DNA of 64,000 nt from Dittrichia graveolens (GCA_038502395.1 JARJIL010000003.1:248001-312000); one strand, 5' to 3'; shown: positions 24,097 to 35,289, counted from the first letter of the stretch. Translations and numbers: made by a program. The notes: a model not told the origin generated them from the sequence alone.

Positions 24097-25548
24097 TGTA
24101 ACACCACTTTTTCATATTAAACTTATAAAGTACTGAAAGTTTCATTAACACCAAAAGCTGAAATCAGAGAATAAAAACAGTAGTTTATATGTACACATAT
24201 TAACGAGTATTTCAAAAGACGTGTCAAATTCCATCTTTCCAACTATCCAGAGCTATCCAAACCATCACGAAGCGGAGGCCTTACCCTTGCTAGAACCTGT
24301 GTCACCTGCAACATAAGCATACTATCTAAATTTGATAATCAAATAACAGGAGTAAAGACTCCCTAGGACGTCTAACATCCAAGTTGTAACACCTGCAAAA
24401 CTATTTGAGACTGTTATCTACTTTGGTGTACAGCTACACCACCTGTGTAGCTATACACCCTATCACTACTTTGGTTTATAGCTACACCTGATTAGCTATA
24501 TACCCTTATCACTTATCAAGTACACAACTACATCACCTATGTAGCTATGTACCCTAATACTATTCTTATGCATGGTTATACCACCTGCATAGCTATACAC
24601 CACTACTATACAATATATGTACATCAAGATACATCACATAACAAAGATAACATACGATTTGTATCATGTATACTATACACTGCTCATACAAAAGGAATAG
24701 TAAACTCACCTTGTATCTATTATTGTGCTAAACAAATAAAGCGTTATGTCGAGTATCCAAGCACCTACCTATACCAAATAATAGGCTAAACTGAACAAAC
24801 TGAACTGAAAATGGGCCAACACGGGCCATGTACCCCTTACAACCGAATTCGCTCAACACAACCGAATTCGGTCAACACAACCGAATTCTGGTTATTAAAC
24901 CACCAAGTCAACCAATCGAACTTGGTTGCTAAAAGCTGCTACACAGGTCGTGTAACTCTACACGGGCCATGTACCCCATATGTTACACGACCATGTTAGC
25001 TATGTGGCCTATCACCGTCTTAAACTAGTGTACATGAGCCGCGTACCCCTACACGGGCCGTGTACACGACTGGCGTTGAAGAACACAACTGCTGTTTTTT
25101 ATTTCAAATTCATTCTAACTCACTTTTAACAACATAGAAATGTTTCTCCACATTCCAAACACTCTAAAACATTTTTGTAATAAAAAATAACTCTTTATGA
25201 TCTTTGATTCACTCTTTTGAATCCATTAACCCATATAAACATCCAAGCTAGACAAATACCACTTACCTTGTGCTTATGAAACTAATTTGTTGGTGTAAAT
25301 TTGCTCTACTATGTTCACTTTTCAAAGATAATATAGCTTATTTTCACTTCTTCTTTACCACAGAGAAAAACAAGTATATGTGAATGTATTTTTGGCTATT
25401 GCATATATATACACAACTATGAATAAATAACTGATCAACCGATGCACTATTTCTCTTCACTTTGGCAAAAATAGCCCCTCAATTTCTTAAACACCTCTTA
25501 TCATTTATAACACTTATTTATAAGGACTATAAACTTTGGGTCGTTACA
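24097..25548 (-). mobile_element. Solo LTR, 1452 bp, TSD AAACT
   Basis: Plus strand reads TGTAACACCACTTTTTC to GGGTCGTTACA, flanked by AAACT at 24092-24096 and 25549-25553. A minus-strand TATATATA lies at about 25404-25412, 140 bp from the LTR start. Word arrays: CTACACCACCTGTGTAGC and AGCTATACACC types at 24420-24600; CACAACCGAATTC three times at 24838-24886; ACGGGCCATGTACCCC types at 24820-25075. Confidence 0.93.
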
Positions 25549-25984
25549 AAACTATACTCCGTGCGTGTTGTATTATTTCATAATTTAAAACTCTATGTGT
25601 GAAAGCTTTTAATCATCTTAAAAGTCCGTGAAACACGACATGCGTAACAACGATCAAACACTAGATGATAGTCGGCGCTATTTTAGGGGGCTTTATGCTA
25701 GGTTATCGAATAACGACATTCATAGAGTAACATAGGTTGCTTGCAATAGTGGTGGACGGCGATTATAAGGATGGACTACATATTCTCTAAGGATTATTCT
25801 TCAATCGCCGATGATAAGGTGAGGGTGTGTGTGCGATTTAGGGTTTAAAGAGGCAAGATGAGGCGTAACAAAGGGAGGGGCGGTAAATTAGGAGGGGAGA
25901 GATAAATGATTATTAAATGCCTATAATACCCATTAACTAATTATGATGTGTCAACTTAATGTTCTCATTTGGTCTTGTCTCTAT
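25549..25984. other. Flank of the solo LTR, unassigned
   Basis: No gene. The 3' part (GTTCTCATTTGGTCTTGTC at 25962) matches the right terminus of the related MITE at 25985-26222. The piece is therefore probably the right side of another member of that group, with a GC-richer core at 25740-25880. Confidence 0.35.
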
Positions 25985-26221
25985 AGAGGAGGGATCCGAT
26001 GAGAACACATTTTAAGTGGAGAACGATGAGAACAATTGTAGGCAATCATTAATTTCATAAACAAGGCTATAAAATCAACATACCTTAATTAAACCAAATA
26101 ATTAAAATTCAACATATCTTAATTAAACCAAGTTTAATATCAACCATTAAATAAAAATCATCTCAAGGCTATAAATTGTTCTCTAAGTTCTCATCTCAAA
26201 AGGTGTTCTCATTTGGTCCTG

Positions 26222-26222
<1 letters not shown>
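25985..26222. mobile_element. MITE, GATGAGAACAC subfamily
   Basis: Left end GATCCGATGAGAACACATTTT and right end GGTGTTCTCATTTGGTCCTG form an inverted repeat. A second inner pair is TGGAGAACGATGAGAAC with GTTCTCTAAGTTCTCATC. The interior repeats AACATACCTTAATTAAACCA twice. It is followed by a (TA)n(TG)n tract. Confidence 0.7.

Positions 26223-26223
<1 letters not shown>

Positions 26224-26288
<65 letters not shown>
26224..26288. repeat. (TA)n(TG)n(AG)n microsatellite
   Basis: Long compound dinucleotide tract between two MITEs. Confidence 0.97.
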
Positions 26289-26292
<4 letters not shown>

Positions 26293-26609
26293 CCGTTCAA
26301 ACGAGAACTGCGAGAACCAATTATAGCACATGTGCAAATATATGCACAGATTCACCTAGTGTTTTTCCAAGCTAGCAAGATCGGCCTCAAATTAAATAAC
26401 ACAATTTTCTCGTTAATTTGGTATAATTTTTGTAATTAAATACCTTTTCGTTTGATAGATATATTGGTTTTAAAAAAATGGGGGTAATGTAAAAATGTCC
26501 ATACTACCCTTTCCTCTTTAAAATAAATAAAAAAGACAATAAATTAAATGATTGGCCAGAAATGGTTCTTGCGGTTCTCATACGAAAAACAGTTCTCGTT
26601 TGAACCACT

Positions 26610-26614
<5 letters not shown>
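26289..26614. mobile_element. MITE, GTTCAAACGAGAAC family, copy C
   Basis: Left end CCGTTCAAACGAGAACTGCG; right end AACAGTTCTCGTTTGAACCA. These are near-perfect inverted repeats, with GGTTCTTGCGGTTCTCATAC inside the right end. Simple-repeat tracts lie on both sides. Confidence 0.88.

Positions 26615-26648
<34 letters not shown>
26615..26648. repeat. (TA)n microsatellite
   Basis: About 17 TA units between MITE copies C and D. Confidence 0.97.
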
Positions 26649-26652
<4 letters not shown>

Positions 26653-26735
26653 GTTTAAACGAGAATTTTTTTTCATGCAAAAATTTCGAGAACAAATCTT
26701 GGCCTTTGATTAATACATACTCCTCCATATATATA
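26649..26735. mobile_element. MITE left-end fragment, copy D
   Basis: AAGGGTTTAAACGAGAATTTT and TTTCGAGAACAAATCTTGGCC match the family left arm; the rest is missing. Confidence 0.65.
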
Positions 26736-27329
26736 TAGAGGTTCATGCAAAAAGTAGATTTTTGCAAAAAGTGAGAGAAGTGTTTTTAGCCCTTAGATTA
26801 GTAAATTAATAGTTAAGAATTGATTATGGCAATTGTGTAATTAAAATATATTATTATTAGGATATTAATATATAACTAGAAGGGATAAAATGCCATTTTA
26901 ACCTAAAAAAACCCCAACCCTAATCTCTCTATTTTTACAGTGATCTTCTATATCTCCCCCAAAATTGATTGCACCTATCATTGGAGTTTCATGTTTGATG
27001 AAAGCAATAACTGTAGCATACTAGCATTCAACCACTGTAGCATTCAACCAAAATAAATCGTAACATTTTCTCGTCGTCTTCCACCGGTAGCATTCAACCA
27101 CCACACAACCCATCTCCATATCTTCATAGTCATGTTGATGATCACCCCACCGGCCACTGCCATGGAAGGCAGTCTTGAAGACCACCACCACTTCTCTTTT
27201 TCTCTACTCAGATGTCATAACACCGGAGCGTTTTTCGGTCGTCTTCCACCTGTGGCATTCAACCACCGCACAGTTGCTGCCGTTCAAGGTCGATATCCAT
27301 GGAAGTGAGCCATCACCGACAACAGGTTG

Positions 27330-27419
27330 ACGAGAAGATCTACACCATCTAAAACCCGAAGGAGAAGATCTACACCATCAAAAACCCCAACGAGAAGATC
27401 TACACCATCGCCGCCTATC
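27330..27419. repeat. 30-bp tandem repeat, three copies
   Basis: GAGAAGATCTACACCATC begins units at 27332, 27362 and 27392. Confidence 0.92.
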
Positions 27420-27464
27420 ATACGACGAACTCGAACCTGCAAAATCGGTGGTAAACAATGATTT

Positions 27465-27601
27465 TTTTTTTGTTTTTTTGTTGGTAACTTACACTGAGAT
27501 GTGTAATTCTTTCTTTTTTGTTTTTTTGTTGTTAACTTACACTGAGATGTGTAATTCTTTCTTTTTTGTTTTTTATGTTAACTTATACTAAGTTGTGTAT
27601 A
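27465..27601. repeat. 46-48-bp tandem repeat, three copies
   Basis: Units start TAACTTACACTGAGATGTG at 27485 and 27533 and TAACTTATACTAAGTTGTG at 27579, separated by T-rich linkers. Confidence 0.9.
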
Positions 27602-28318
27602 ATTCTTTTTTTTATAGTTTATCAAAGGTGTTATTTTTTATTCTTGTCTAATCTGTTCATAATTAAATTTTTGGAAGGATATGTTTTATTCATTCTATGG
27701 TCATTGAAAAGCAAGAGTGTACATTATTATATGGTTTTTTTTGTTAATCAATGAATAGTAATTATTTGTGATGAATAACTACAAATTTTGTAGATTATAT
27801 ATAAGTTTTTTGTGAACTATTATGAAGAAAAGACCAAAATAAAAATAAGGAGAAAATACTTTAGATTATGATTCATTGAAAATAACTATAGATTTTTAAT
27901 AGTTGTTTGAGGGGATCAAACTTAAATTCATTGATGAACAAGAAGAAAATAATGGACTTAAAAATAGTAATGGTGGGAAACTAACGTATCTTTAGTCATG
28001 TTTAGTATTGAATATTATAAAATTGTTTTAAAAGTCGTTTACTTTTGGCTGTGTTTGTTATTGAACATAGTAATAATGAAAAACTTGTAAATAATTTTAG
28101 ATGTATGCACCGGTGAATTTCGTAAAATTAATAATTTAATAATAAATTATTTTTAATTTATTTTGTTTTTTATTTAAAATTTTCGAGTGATAAATAGGAT
28201 AAAAAAAAGTTTTTTTACTATTATGCCCTTTTAAAAAAACATAATTAATCTAGATCATTAGATCAAATATAAATAAGTGACTGAAATTGTTTCTCACACT
28301 TTTTACATTAAACCTCCA

Positions 28319-28352
28319 TGTATGTATGTATTTATGTATGTATGTATGTATG
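28319..28352. repeat. (ATGT)n microsatellite
   Basis: Tetranucleotide run directly after the right end of the TIR element. Confidence 0.95.
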
Positions 28353-28895
28353 CACCATATATGTAATATTCCAATGTGGATGGCTAAAACCATATACATA
28401 TGATGAGGTCATGATCATGCATGAGTCCACGTGTGGGCCGGGTACCACTGATCAATGTACAAGGCTACAAGCTGTATATATTAAAGCTAGGAATCGATCG
28501 ATCTGCAGGGAACTCCACTTATATGATAATACAAATTCATTATTATATATTAATTATATAAGGTAAAGTTATATATAGTCACATTTAAACATAGTTTTTA
28601 AAGTTTAAATCGCAGCCCATCATTTAAAAAGATAAAATAGAAATTAAAAATCAAAACTAAAACTTGCGCACTCCCTTTTCTCAAAAAAAATTATATTTTT
28701 TTACCCCTTAAATCTTTAAATTGTCATAACTATTTTAATTTTGAGAATTTGAGCAAAAAAATTATACTAATCTACTCATTTATTAATCTTCTTTCAATCA
28801 AGATCACTATTCCCATATTTCTAAATTTTATTTTGAAAATACACCATATGAAAATGATACCAAAATGTTATCATTTTGAATCATATAAATTTGGG

Positions 28896-29207
28896 CAAAA
28901 TACATGAAAATACAATTAACTTTGTCTTAATTATCATTGTATACAATCAACTTTAAATTCTTAAAAATAATACAACCAACTTTCATAATTCACTCATTGT
29001 ATGCAAAACAACTTTTTTCTGTGTCTAGTATTTAACTACCATTGTATACAATGAACTTGTCTATAATTTCCATTATATACAACAACTTGCATACAATGGG
29101 ATAATTATTAAAGTTGATTGTATTATTTTAAAAAAAATAAGTTGATTGTATACAGTGATAATTAAGACAAAGTTCATTGTATTTTCATGCAATTTACCCT
29201 ATAAGGA
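28896..29207. mobile_element. Palindromic MITE inside copy 1
   Basis: The left arm GGGCAAAATACATGAAAATA and reversed right arm AGGGTAAATTGCATGAAAAT continue as inverted repeats for about 120 bp, sharing CTTTGTCTTAATTATCA and TGTATACAATCAACTT. The whole could fold into one hairpin. The sister element at 60104-61094 lacks it, giving a natural empty site. Confidence 0.85.
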
Positions 29208-29460
29208 ATTTATATCAATTTCGGCCGGAAACATGTGTATTTATATCATTTTCGGCTGGAATGAGTGTATTTAATTATATCATTTTCGGCTAGAAACATG
29301 TGTATTTAATTATATCATTTTCGGCTGGAAACATGTGTATTTATATCATTTTCGGCTGGAATGAGTCTATTTTTATTATTTACATCGGAAAGTGTTATCA
29401 TTTTCAACTTGTAAAATTTCATCATTTTCAACTAGAAAATGTTATCATTTTCGGCTGGAT
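29208..29460. repeat. Minisatellite TATCATTTTCGGCTGGAA...
   Basis: About eight units of 25-33 bp, each with CATTTTCGGCTGG (variants CAATTTCGGCCGG, CATTTTCAACTAG) and usually followed by ACATGTGTATTTA or ATGAGTCTATTT. Confidence 0.88.
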
Positions 29461-29663
29461 GATAGATTAAGGGAAAAAAAGAAAGGAGCAGGATTTTAGG
29501 GGTAGGTGATTCACATAATACTCTTCCTTTTATAATTATATCTTATAATTGTTTAATTAATTACATTAATGTTATTACCCATTGATTTAATAAATCTAAT
29601 GGTCCAGATTTAACCCTTAAAGACTATGTTGATCCTATATATATGTGTATATATATATATATA

Positions 29664-30173
29664 TTATCAAGGTACCCGTGCAATGCTGCGGCGGCAAGTA
29701 GTTTCTATTTTACATCATGTTGCTTTTAAAAATGTAATAATATGTTATTCGCTCAATTCAATGTCACATAAAAGTACCGTACAATGTCAGTTTTTTTGTT
29801 TTTTTTATTTGCATCAACTATTTTATTAATTTTAAAAATAAATTCTAAAAGACATTAAAATAAGGAAAAGATTTATATTCATGAGATAAGGAGAGAGAAG
29901 TTAATAAGATTTTGAAAATTATGTTGATGTGCGTGGATAATTGTGTTTGTGTAAGAGAGTGTTTTAGTGTTAGAGAGATATTTTAAATAGATAAAAAGTT
30001 AAAGTAAATTAGAAGAGAGGATGAAATGGTTAAAAATAGATATTTTAAATAGATAAAAACTTAAAATAAATTATGAGAGAGAATGAAATGGTTCAAAATG
30101 GGTATTTTAGTATATTCAAGTTACTTAAACTTAAGAGATTTTAAGGTTATAAATTCATTATAAAGGAGTAAGA
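29664..30173 (-). mobile_element. Non-autonomous Helitron, copy 2 (degenerate)
   Basis: On the minus strand it starts A|TCTTACTCCTTTATAATG and has the hairpin GCCGCAGCATTGCACGGG near its 3' end. The terminus equivalent to CTAG has decayed. Interior blocks such as TCTAAAAGACATTAAAATAAG (29845) are identical to copy 3, which starts 67 bp away in the same orientation. Confidence 0.65.
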
Positions 30174-30183
30174 TATATGTATG

Positions 30184-30218
<35 letters not shown>

Positions 30219-30239
30219 ATATATATGTATATATATATA
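30174..30239. repeat. (TA)n(TG)n(TA)n microsatellite
   Basis: Compound tract between two Helitrons. Confidence 0.95.
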
Positions 30240-30725
30240 CTAGTATCGTACCCGCGCAATGCTGCGGAGTCGAATAGTTTTTGTTTTATAATATGCCGCT
30301 TTAAAAAATGCAATGATATATTATTCACAAAATTCAATGTCACAAAAAATTTTCTTTAGCAATATGTCCCATTTTTTTTTCAATTTTTCTTTTATTTGCA
30401 TAAACTATTTTATTAATTTTAAAAATAAAATCTAAAAGACATTAAAATAAGAAAAAAAATCATATTTGTGAAATAAGGATAGATAAGTTAATAAGATATT
30501 AGAAATTATGTTGTTATGGGTGTATAATTATGTTTGTGAGAGAGTATATTTTAATTAAATAAAAAGTTAAAGTAAATTAGTAGAGAGATTGGAATGGTTA
30601 AAGATTGAGTGGATGAGATTAAGTTAAATAGAATGAAAGGCCAAGATGTAGTTTTGATTGAATTTTAAGAAGTCTTAAAATTAAGGAGGAGAGAGAGTGT
30701 TAAATGCTTTATATAGTAGTATAGA
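30240..30725 (-). mobile_element. Non-autonomous Helitron, 486 bp, copy 3 (precise ends)
   Basis: Minus strand: A|TCTATACTACTATATAAAG ... hairpin CCGCAGCATTGCGCGGG, then TACGATACTAG|T. Both ends fit the Helitron rules: TC start, a hairpin 10-12 bp from a CTRR end, and insertion between A and T. It lies in a TA tract beside MITE copy E. It has no helicase gene, so it depends on an autonomous partner elsewhere. Confidence 0.9.
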
Positions 30726-30727
30726 TA

Positions 30728-30955
30728 GGGAAAAGTTCAAACAAGAACTGTTTTTTGTACAATACTGTAAGAACCAATCTTATCCATCCAATTCCCCCTC
30801 CTTCGATTGGATTGCCCACCCACGAATTCCTTACATGCACCTTGCCACACTTAATCCCTCACGCTCTTCATCCATGAATTCCACTTACCACTTGAATGGT
30901 CAAGACTGGTTCTTACAATTCTTGTACGAAAACCAGTTCTTGTTTGAACCCTCCC

Positions 30956-30957
<2 letters not shown>
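30728..30957. mobile_element. MITE, GTTCAAACGAGAAC family, copy E (variant interior)
   Basis: GGGAAAAGTTCAAACAAGAAC to CCAGTTCTTGTTTGAACCCTC. The interior (CCATCCAATTCCCCCTCC ... CATGAATTCCACTTAC) differs from the common type and reappears inverted in copy F. Confidence 0.9.
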
Positions 30958-31034
<77 letters not shown>

Positions 31035-31035
31035 T
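30958..31035. repeat. (TA)n then (TAGA)n microsatellite
   Basis: About 18 TA units followed by about 10 TAGA units, exactly between two inverted MITE copies. Confidence 0.97.
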
Positions 31036-31247
31036 AAAACCATTATTATTGTGAGAACTGCTAGAACCAATCTTAGTCGTTCATTAGTAAGTGGAATTCA
31101 TGGATGAAGAGCGTGGGAGGTTGAGTGTGGCAGGGTGCATCTAAGGAATTCATGGGTGGGCAATCTAATTGAATGAGGGGGAATTGGACAGCTAGGATTG
31201 GTTCTCGGGATTCTCGCAAAAAAAATGGTTCTCAAATGAACTTTTCA
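31036..31247. mobile_element. MITE copy F, inverted relative to copy E
   Basis: GTGAGAACTGCTAGAACC to ATGGTTCTCAAATGAAC. The interior GTAAGTGGAATTCATGGATG ... GGGGGAATTGGA is the reverse complement of copy E's interior. Confidence 0.88.
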
Positions 31248-31412
31248 ATATTTCAATAAAAACGGTTCACTCGAATGATCTTTATTTAATAGTTGATATT
31301 AATCTATGTTAATTAAGGTATGTTGATTTTATATCTCTTATTTATATAATAAAATGATTAGTCTACAAGTGTACTCACTGTTCTCTATTTAATATGTGTT
31401 CTCAATGAATCT
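31248..31412. mobile_element. MITE fragment, GATGAGAACAC-type
   Basis: GTATGTTGATTTTATA, TTAATTAAGGTATG and TGTTCTCAATGAATC match, reversed, parts of the element at 25985-26222. Confidence 0.5.

Positions 31413-31473
<61 letters not shown>
31413..31473. repeat. (TA)n microsatellite, about 30 units
   Basis: The longest pure TA tract in the window. Confidence 0.98.
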
Positions 31474-31475
<2 letters not shown>

Positions 31476-32042
31476 TACATATGCAACTATTGGTGACTTA
31501 GCTGGTGGCAGCATTACCTTTCTTTTAAACATCCACTTCTTCCACAGACAACCAATAACATGGGGTAAGGTTGGTTAGTGGGAACATATATCTTTGGCCA
31601 CAATTAAGTTATTGGATACATCAAAGCAAATATATTATACTATACAATACATGAGAGAGAAGATATTGCTAATTATGAAAACACCAATCATGGAGTATAT
31701 ATATTCAATTCATATGCTTTTTATATGTGGCTAGCTTAGCTAGCTGCTTTCCTATTCCTTGCTGCACTGAATTAATTAAGGCTAAATTAAAGCTCCTTAT
31801 ATTTTGCAACAAAAACGTACTACTCATCCTTGAAAGTGATTCTTTCATATGCATGTTGTTTCCCATCGATCAACTTGTTTTATGATCAACAGCATCCATG
31901 GAAGAGACTGCGCGCAGATAGAATTCAATGGTCCCTCTTTATAAAGATTCTTTGAATCATGATCGTTCAATAGGCAATTGTATATATGCAAGTAATTAAC
32001 TATGTTATCCTATTAATAAATGTAAAATGATAACCACGGCTT
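31474..32042. other. AT-rich DNA without recognised repeat or gene
   Basis: Contains GCTAGCTTAGCTAGCTGC and ordinary AT-rich sequence. No coding frame, no inverted ends. It could be low-copy DNA. Confidence 0.4.
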
Positions 32043-32222
32043 GTGAATAATAATAAAAAAAAGGTAATTTTAGCTTTTTAAAAATAGCAAGCACAACTTA
32101 TATTTTTATAATTAAATTTTTATAATTTTCAAACTTACCTTTTAAATTATGTTTAACTTTTCAAACGTGAAACAAGATTACTATTTTTAATAATTAAAAC
32201 TACCTTTTTTTTATTATTATCC
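32043..32222. mobile_element. Small MITE, about 180 bp
   Basis: Left GAATAATAATAAAAAAAAGG-TAATTTTAG and reversed right GATAATAATAAAAAAAAGG-TAGTTTTAA form inverted repeats of about 45 bp, both continuing into TTAAAAATAG. No clear target duplication. Confidence 0.7.
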
Positions 32223-32939
32223 ATAACCCTAATGCACAATGGTTACTACAATGATTACAATTAGTCTTTTCAACTATTAAAACTCAAATACACTATTTTT
32301 TTCTATAAGGCATTTCAACAAACATATATTGTACATATTATAACCTCTAGCAACTTTTAAATACAACAGATAACTTAGCAAATTTTCTCAAAAGAAAGAT
32401 TTTAGATACAAACAATCTCAAGCCGAAAACTTTGATATCAGCACCTAAATGTGAGCTAGAACCTTGAAGATAATACTACAAAGTTAAAGACCATGTTTTA
32501 GTCCAAAAAAAAAAAAACAAATCACCTTGACAACAATAGAAAACAATACTTGAATTGCACTCATATAAAACTTCTGGTAAACGTCTTTTTATATTATTTT
32601 AATTTTGGAGCCTTAATTACAGAAACACAATGAAACAAATATTAATCGAGCAGGAGTTATCACGAGCAACAAATAATTTCATATATATAATAAAAAAATG
32701 CATGAGTTGATTGTACTGGGCGACTTGTCATAATTAATAGCCAAGCCAAAAACGTGAAATTAAGGAGCTTAATGGTTTACTGTTTTTTAGATGGGATTCT
32801 AAAGGTTTGATGTTTATTAACGTAAGTTCTCTCGGAGCTAGAAGGAAAGATCGATATGATTTTCAAGATGTTTTATGAGAGCATATATAAATGTTATATA
32901 GCATTAATTATTTAATTAGTAGACGTATAGTAGTCTATC
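32223..32939. other. AT-rich DNA, nothing recognised
   Basis: No coding frame, terminal repeat or RNA gene seen. Confidence 0.4.
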
Positions 32940-33105
32940 ATCAATTACTACCCGAAGAGATAAATAAAAAAGATAATTTTAATATTTAACCATATTATCC
33001 TTTACTCTTTAAACTAAATAAAAACAACAAGGAATGAATTGATTGACAAGAAATAGTTCTTGCGGTTCTAATAAGAAAAATAGTTCTTGTTCGAATCGTT
33101 CCCTA
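32940..33105. mobile_element. MITE right-end fragment, copy G
   Basis: Ends TAGTTCTTGTTCGAATCGTTC with AGTTCTTGCGGTTCTAATAAG inside. The left part resembles the interior of copy C (CCATATTATCCTTTACTC against CCATACTACCCTTTCCTC). Confidence 0.6.
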
Positions 33106-33137
33106 TATATATACACATGCGCGCGCACACGCACGTA

Positions 33138-33453
33138 CATAGGGAAAGGTTCATTTGAAAACCACTTTTAATGCGACAACCAATCTTAACTCTTGATTAA
33201 AATAAATAATGACCCAATAATGAAGATGGTTCATTAATGACTCCTTAATGCCCTCATTAATAACCCATTAAATAGTAGTATTTTAGGAATATCAAGCCTC
33301 ATTAAATAATAACTTATCCACCCGGATGCAATTAATGGTTGAATAAATATATAAACTTCAAAATACTCATATTAATGAGCATTAATGATGGTAACAATGG
33401 TTATTGCGGTTTTCACATTAAGAATGGTTCTTAAATGAACTTCTCCCTATATA
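33138..33453. mobile_element. MITE, GTTCAAACGAGAAC family, copy H
   Basis: AGGGAAAGGTTCATTTGAAAAC to GAATGGTTCTTAAATGAAC. Internal hallmarks are TTCATTAATGACTCCTTAAT and GTATTTTAGGAAT. Preceded by a TATATA/GCGCGC tract. Confidence 0.85.
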
Positions 33454-33459
33454 CACAGG

Positions 33460-33738
33460 GAAAAGTTCAATCGAGTACTTTTTTTCATATGAGCTGCTAG
33501 AACAGTTTGTAACATCATTAAATGACTCATTAATAGTGGTTGATCATTTATATACTTACTCAAACATGAATTACATACATTAATTATCAAGACTTGATTT
33601 TCCCAAAATATCACTCAAATATGTCATTAATGAGCTATTAATGACTCATTAATGAATCCTTACGATTATTAGCCATTGATTTATTTTGATCAAATGATTA
33701 GATTGGTTTTCACAATTCTCATTTGAATCCTCCCCTAG
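33460..33738. mobile_element. MITE, GTTCAAACGAGAAC family, copy I
   Basis: AGGGAAAAGTTCAATCGAGTAC to CACAATTCTCATTTGAATCC, only 6 bp after copy H. Internal GAGCTATTAATGACTCATTA. Confidence 0.85.
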
Positions 33739-33744
33739 CTAGAT

Positions 33745-35072
33745 GTTGATCGTAGCACTACCGCACGAAGCAGTATGCTATCCCACACTTTTGATCCACA
33801 TGATCATATCACACATTGCAATTCATCACACATATTGCATATATGAATCGGAGTTTAGTAAACTCACATAACATTAATTATAGATGCACTTAAATGTATA
33901 GGATTAATGGTTAAATATTAACCTCGCCCCTTTTTCTCTCTTCTCTTAATTGGTGTTTACTCCTCATTTATTCATTTATACATATTTGTCATTATTTAGT
34001 GTAAAAAACCTGGATACTCCACTTAAAATACAGACATGTATCTCTGTCTCGTCTATTATATTTAGGCTATTATGTTTTCATCTCTACACTGCATTAATCA
34101 ACACCTAATAGATGTTTACTTGATATCAACATATATAACAATCATGCAATAATTTCCACATTAGGGTTGATCACGTACAATCACAAGTAATTAATATCTC
34201 TAATTACCAGGTTGAGGTACTCGCCTGTAGTCTAGCACTTCCACGACATTCTCTTATATTTTCCTTAGGTCCACAAATACCTAAGAACAAGCATATGATA
34301 AGCATAACTCTTTCCCAAGTCAAAACACAACTTCTAAACATTACCCAGAACATGCACACCCATGCACGACTGACAGGTACGCCCGTGGACCGTGGTCAAC
34401 AGGCACACCCCGGGTCTATCTAAGGTTAGACACGCCTTTACCCTTTTGAAACACGCCCGTGCCACCTTAGGTACGCCCTGGGGCACGATTTGTTCTTGAG
34501 GGACACACCCATGCACTGCAACTTGCAGCAACAGGTCAGTCCAGAACTTGCTATTCTTGACCAAAACACATCTAATTCATAACCATGTTGATTCCAGTAC
34601 TTACAAACATCCTCAAAACACTAACTGACTATATTGGGTAGCATACTAACATCCTTTGATCATTAAACACTATATAAACTCACTAAATCAATTAACACTT
34701 CAAAACACAATTATAAAGAATACCTACGATCTTTAAACTTGATTCCCTTAATTGATATATGTTTATCCTCCTTGTAATTCACCAATATCAGCTCCAATTC
34801 AGTAGATTTAACATATATGTTTGTGTGTGTTTATGAGAAGAAGAACCAAAAGAGAAGGGGCTGTCGACCTATAGGGTCGGTGCTCTCTTTTTAACGTGTA
34901 TCGCGCTCCCCTTTCCGACTTACAACTCATCCATGCGATATCCGTTAATCCAACGAGGATATATTTGGAACCATTATTTTAAACCATTTAATAATTCATA
35001 ACTTCTATTCGTTTTTCTCAACTTTTATTCAACAACTAATTTTAATAGCTTTTATGAATTTGGGGTGTTACA
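33745..35072 (-). mobile_element. Probable Ty3-gypsy LTR, minus strand
   Basis: Right boundary GAATTTGGGGTGTTACA at 35072 is the reverse of TGTAACACCCC. Words at 34370-34520 (GCCCGTGGACCGTGG, CACGCCCGTGCC, GTACGCCC) and the overall order match the other minus-strand solo LTRs. The left terminus is not resolved and no duplication was found, so a truncated LTR is likely. Confidence 0.5.
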
Positions 35073-35280
35073 CACGATGATTTATTAGGTAGAGATAATT
35101 AAGGTAGAGATTTTATTAGCTAAAATGTCTTTATTCCCCTTCTTTCTTAAATTTAATTTCCTCCTTCTTGAAGTTAATTACCAAAGTACCACAAATAATC
35201 TCAATTATTAATTTAATCATCTGATGCATGAAAATGCTTCTCACATTTCTTACAAAATCACAACTTCTCGCATGAACCAT
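35073..35280. mobile_element. Fragment related to the 26736-28318 TIR element
   Basis: Reversed right end GGTTCATGCGAGAAGTTGTG, then TTTTGTAAGAAATGTGAGAAG, parallels GGTTCATGCAAAAAGT...GTGAGAGAAG. The left side is cut at the LTR boundary. Confidence 0.5.
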
Positions 35281-35289
35281 CATATATAT

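Larger units (their letters stand above)
26736..28318. mobile_element. TIR element of 1.58 kb (GAGGTTCATGCAAAAAGT family)
   Basis: Left end AGAGGTTCATGCAAAAAGT with AAAAAGTGAGAGAAGTG. Right end, reverse-complemented, GGAGGTTTAATGTAAAAAGT with GTGAGAAAC. Imperfect terminal inverted repeats reach about 60 bp. The interior has GTAGCATTCAACCACC repeats (27040-27100, 27250), two tandem arrays, and no credible protein. A shorter relative is at 35073-35280. The superfamily is not decidable from these ends. Confidence 0.55.
28567..29640. mobile_element. TIR element with CATTTTCGGCTGG minisatellite, copy 1
   Basis: The left arm AAACATAGTTTTTAAAGTTTAA and the reversed right arm CAACATAGTCTTTAAGGGTTAA are inverted repeats of about 50 bp. 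Interior order is: AT-rich block, MITE insertion (28896-29207), then a minisatellite. The same order and sequence recur at 60104-61094, so this is a dispersed non-autonomous transposon. No coding sequence. Confidence 0.7.

Noticed and set aside
29208..29460. Possible CRISPR-like array
   Set aside because: The repeats are degenerate minisatellite units without unique spacers, and the DNA is plant nuclear.
30178..31473. Open frames made of Tyr-Ile repeats
   Set aside because: They translate (TA)n microsatellites and have no biological content.
33745..35072. Calling this a solo LTR with a TSD
   Set aside because: Only the right boundary is clear. CACGA follows 35072, but the only upstream CACGA candidates (about 33770 and 34230) are not followed by an LTR-like terminus.
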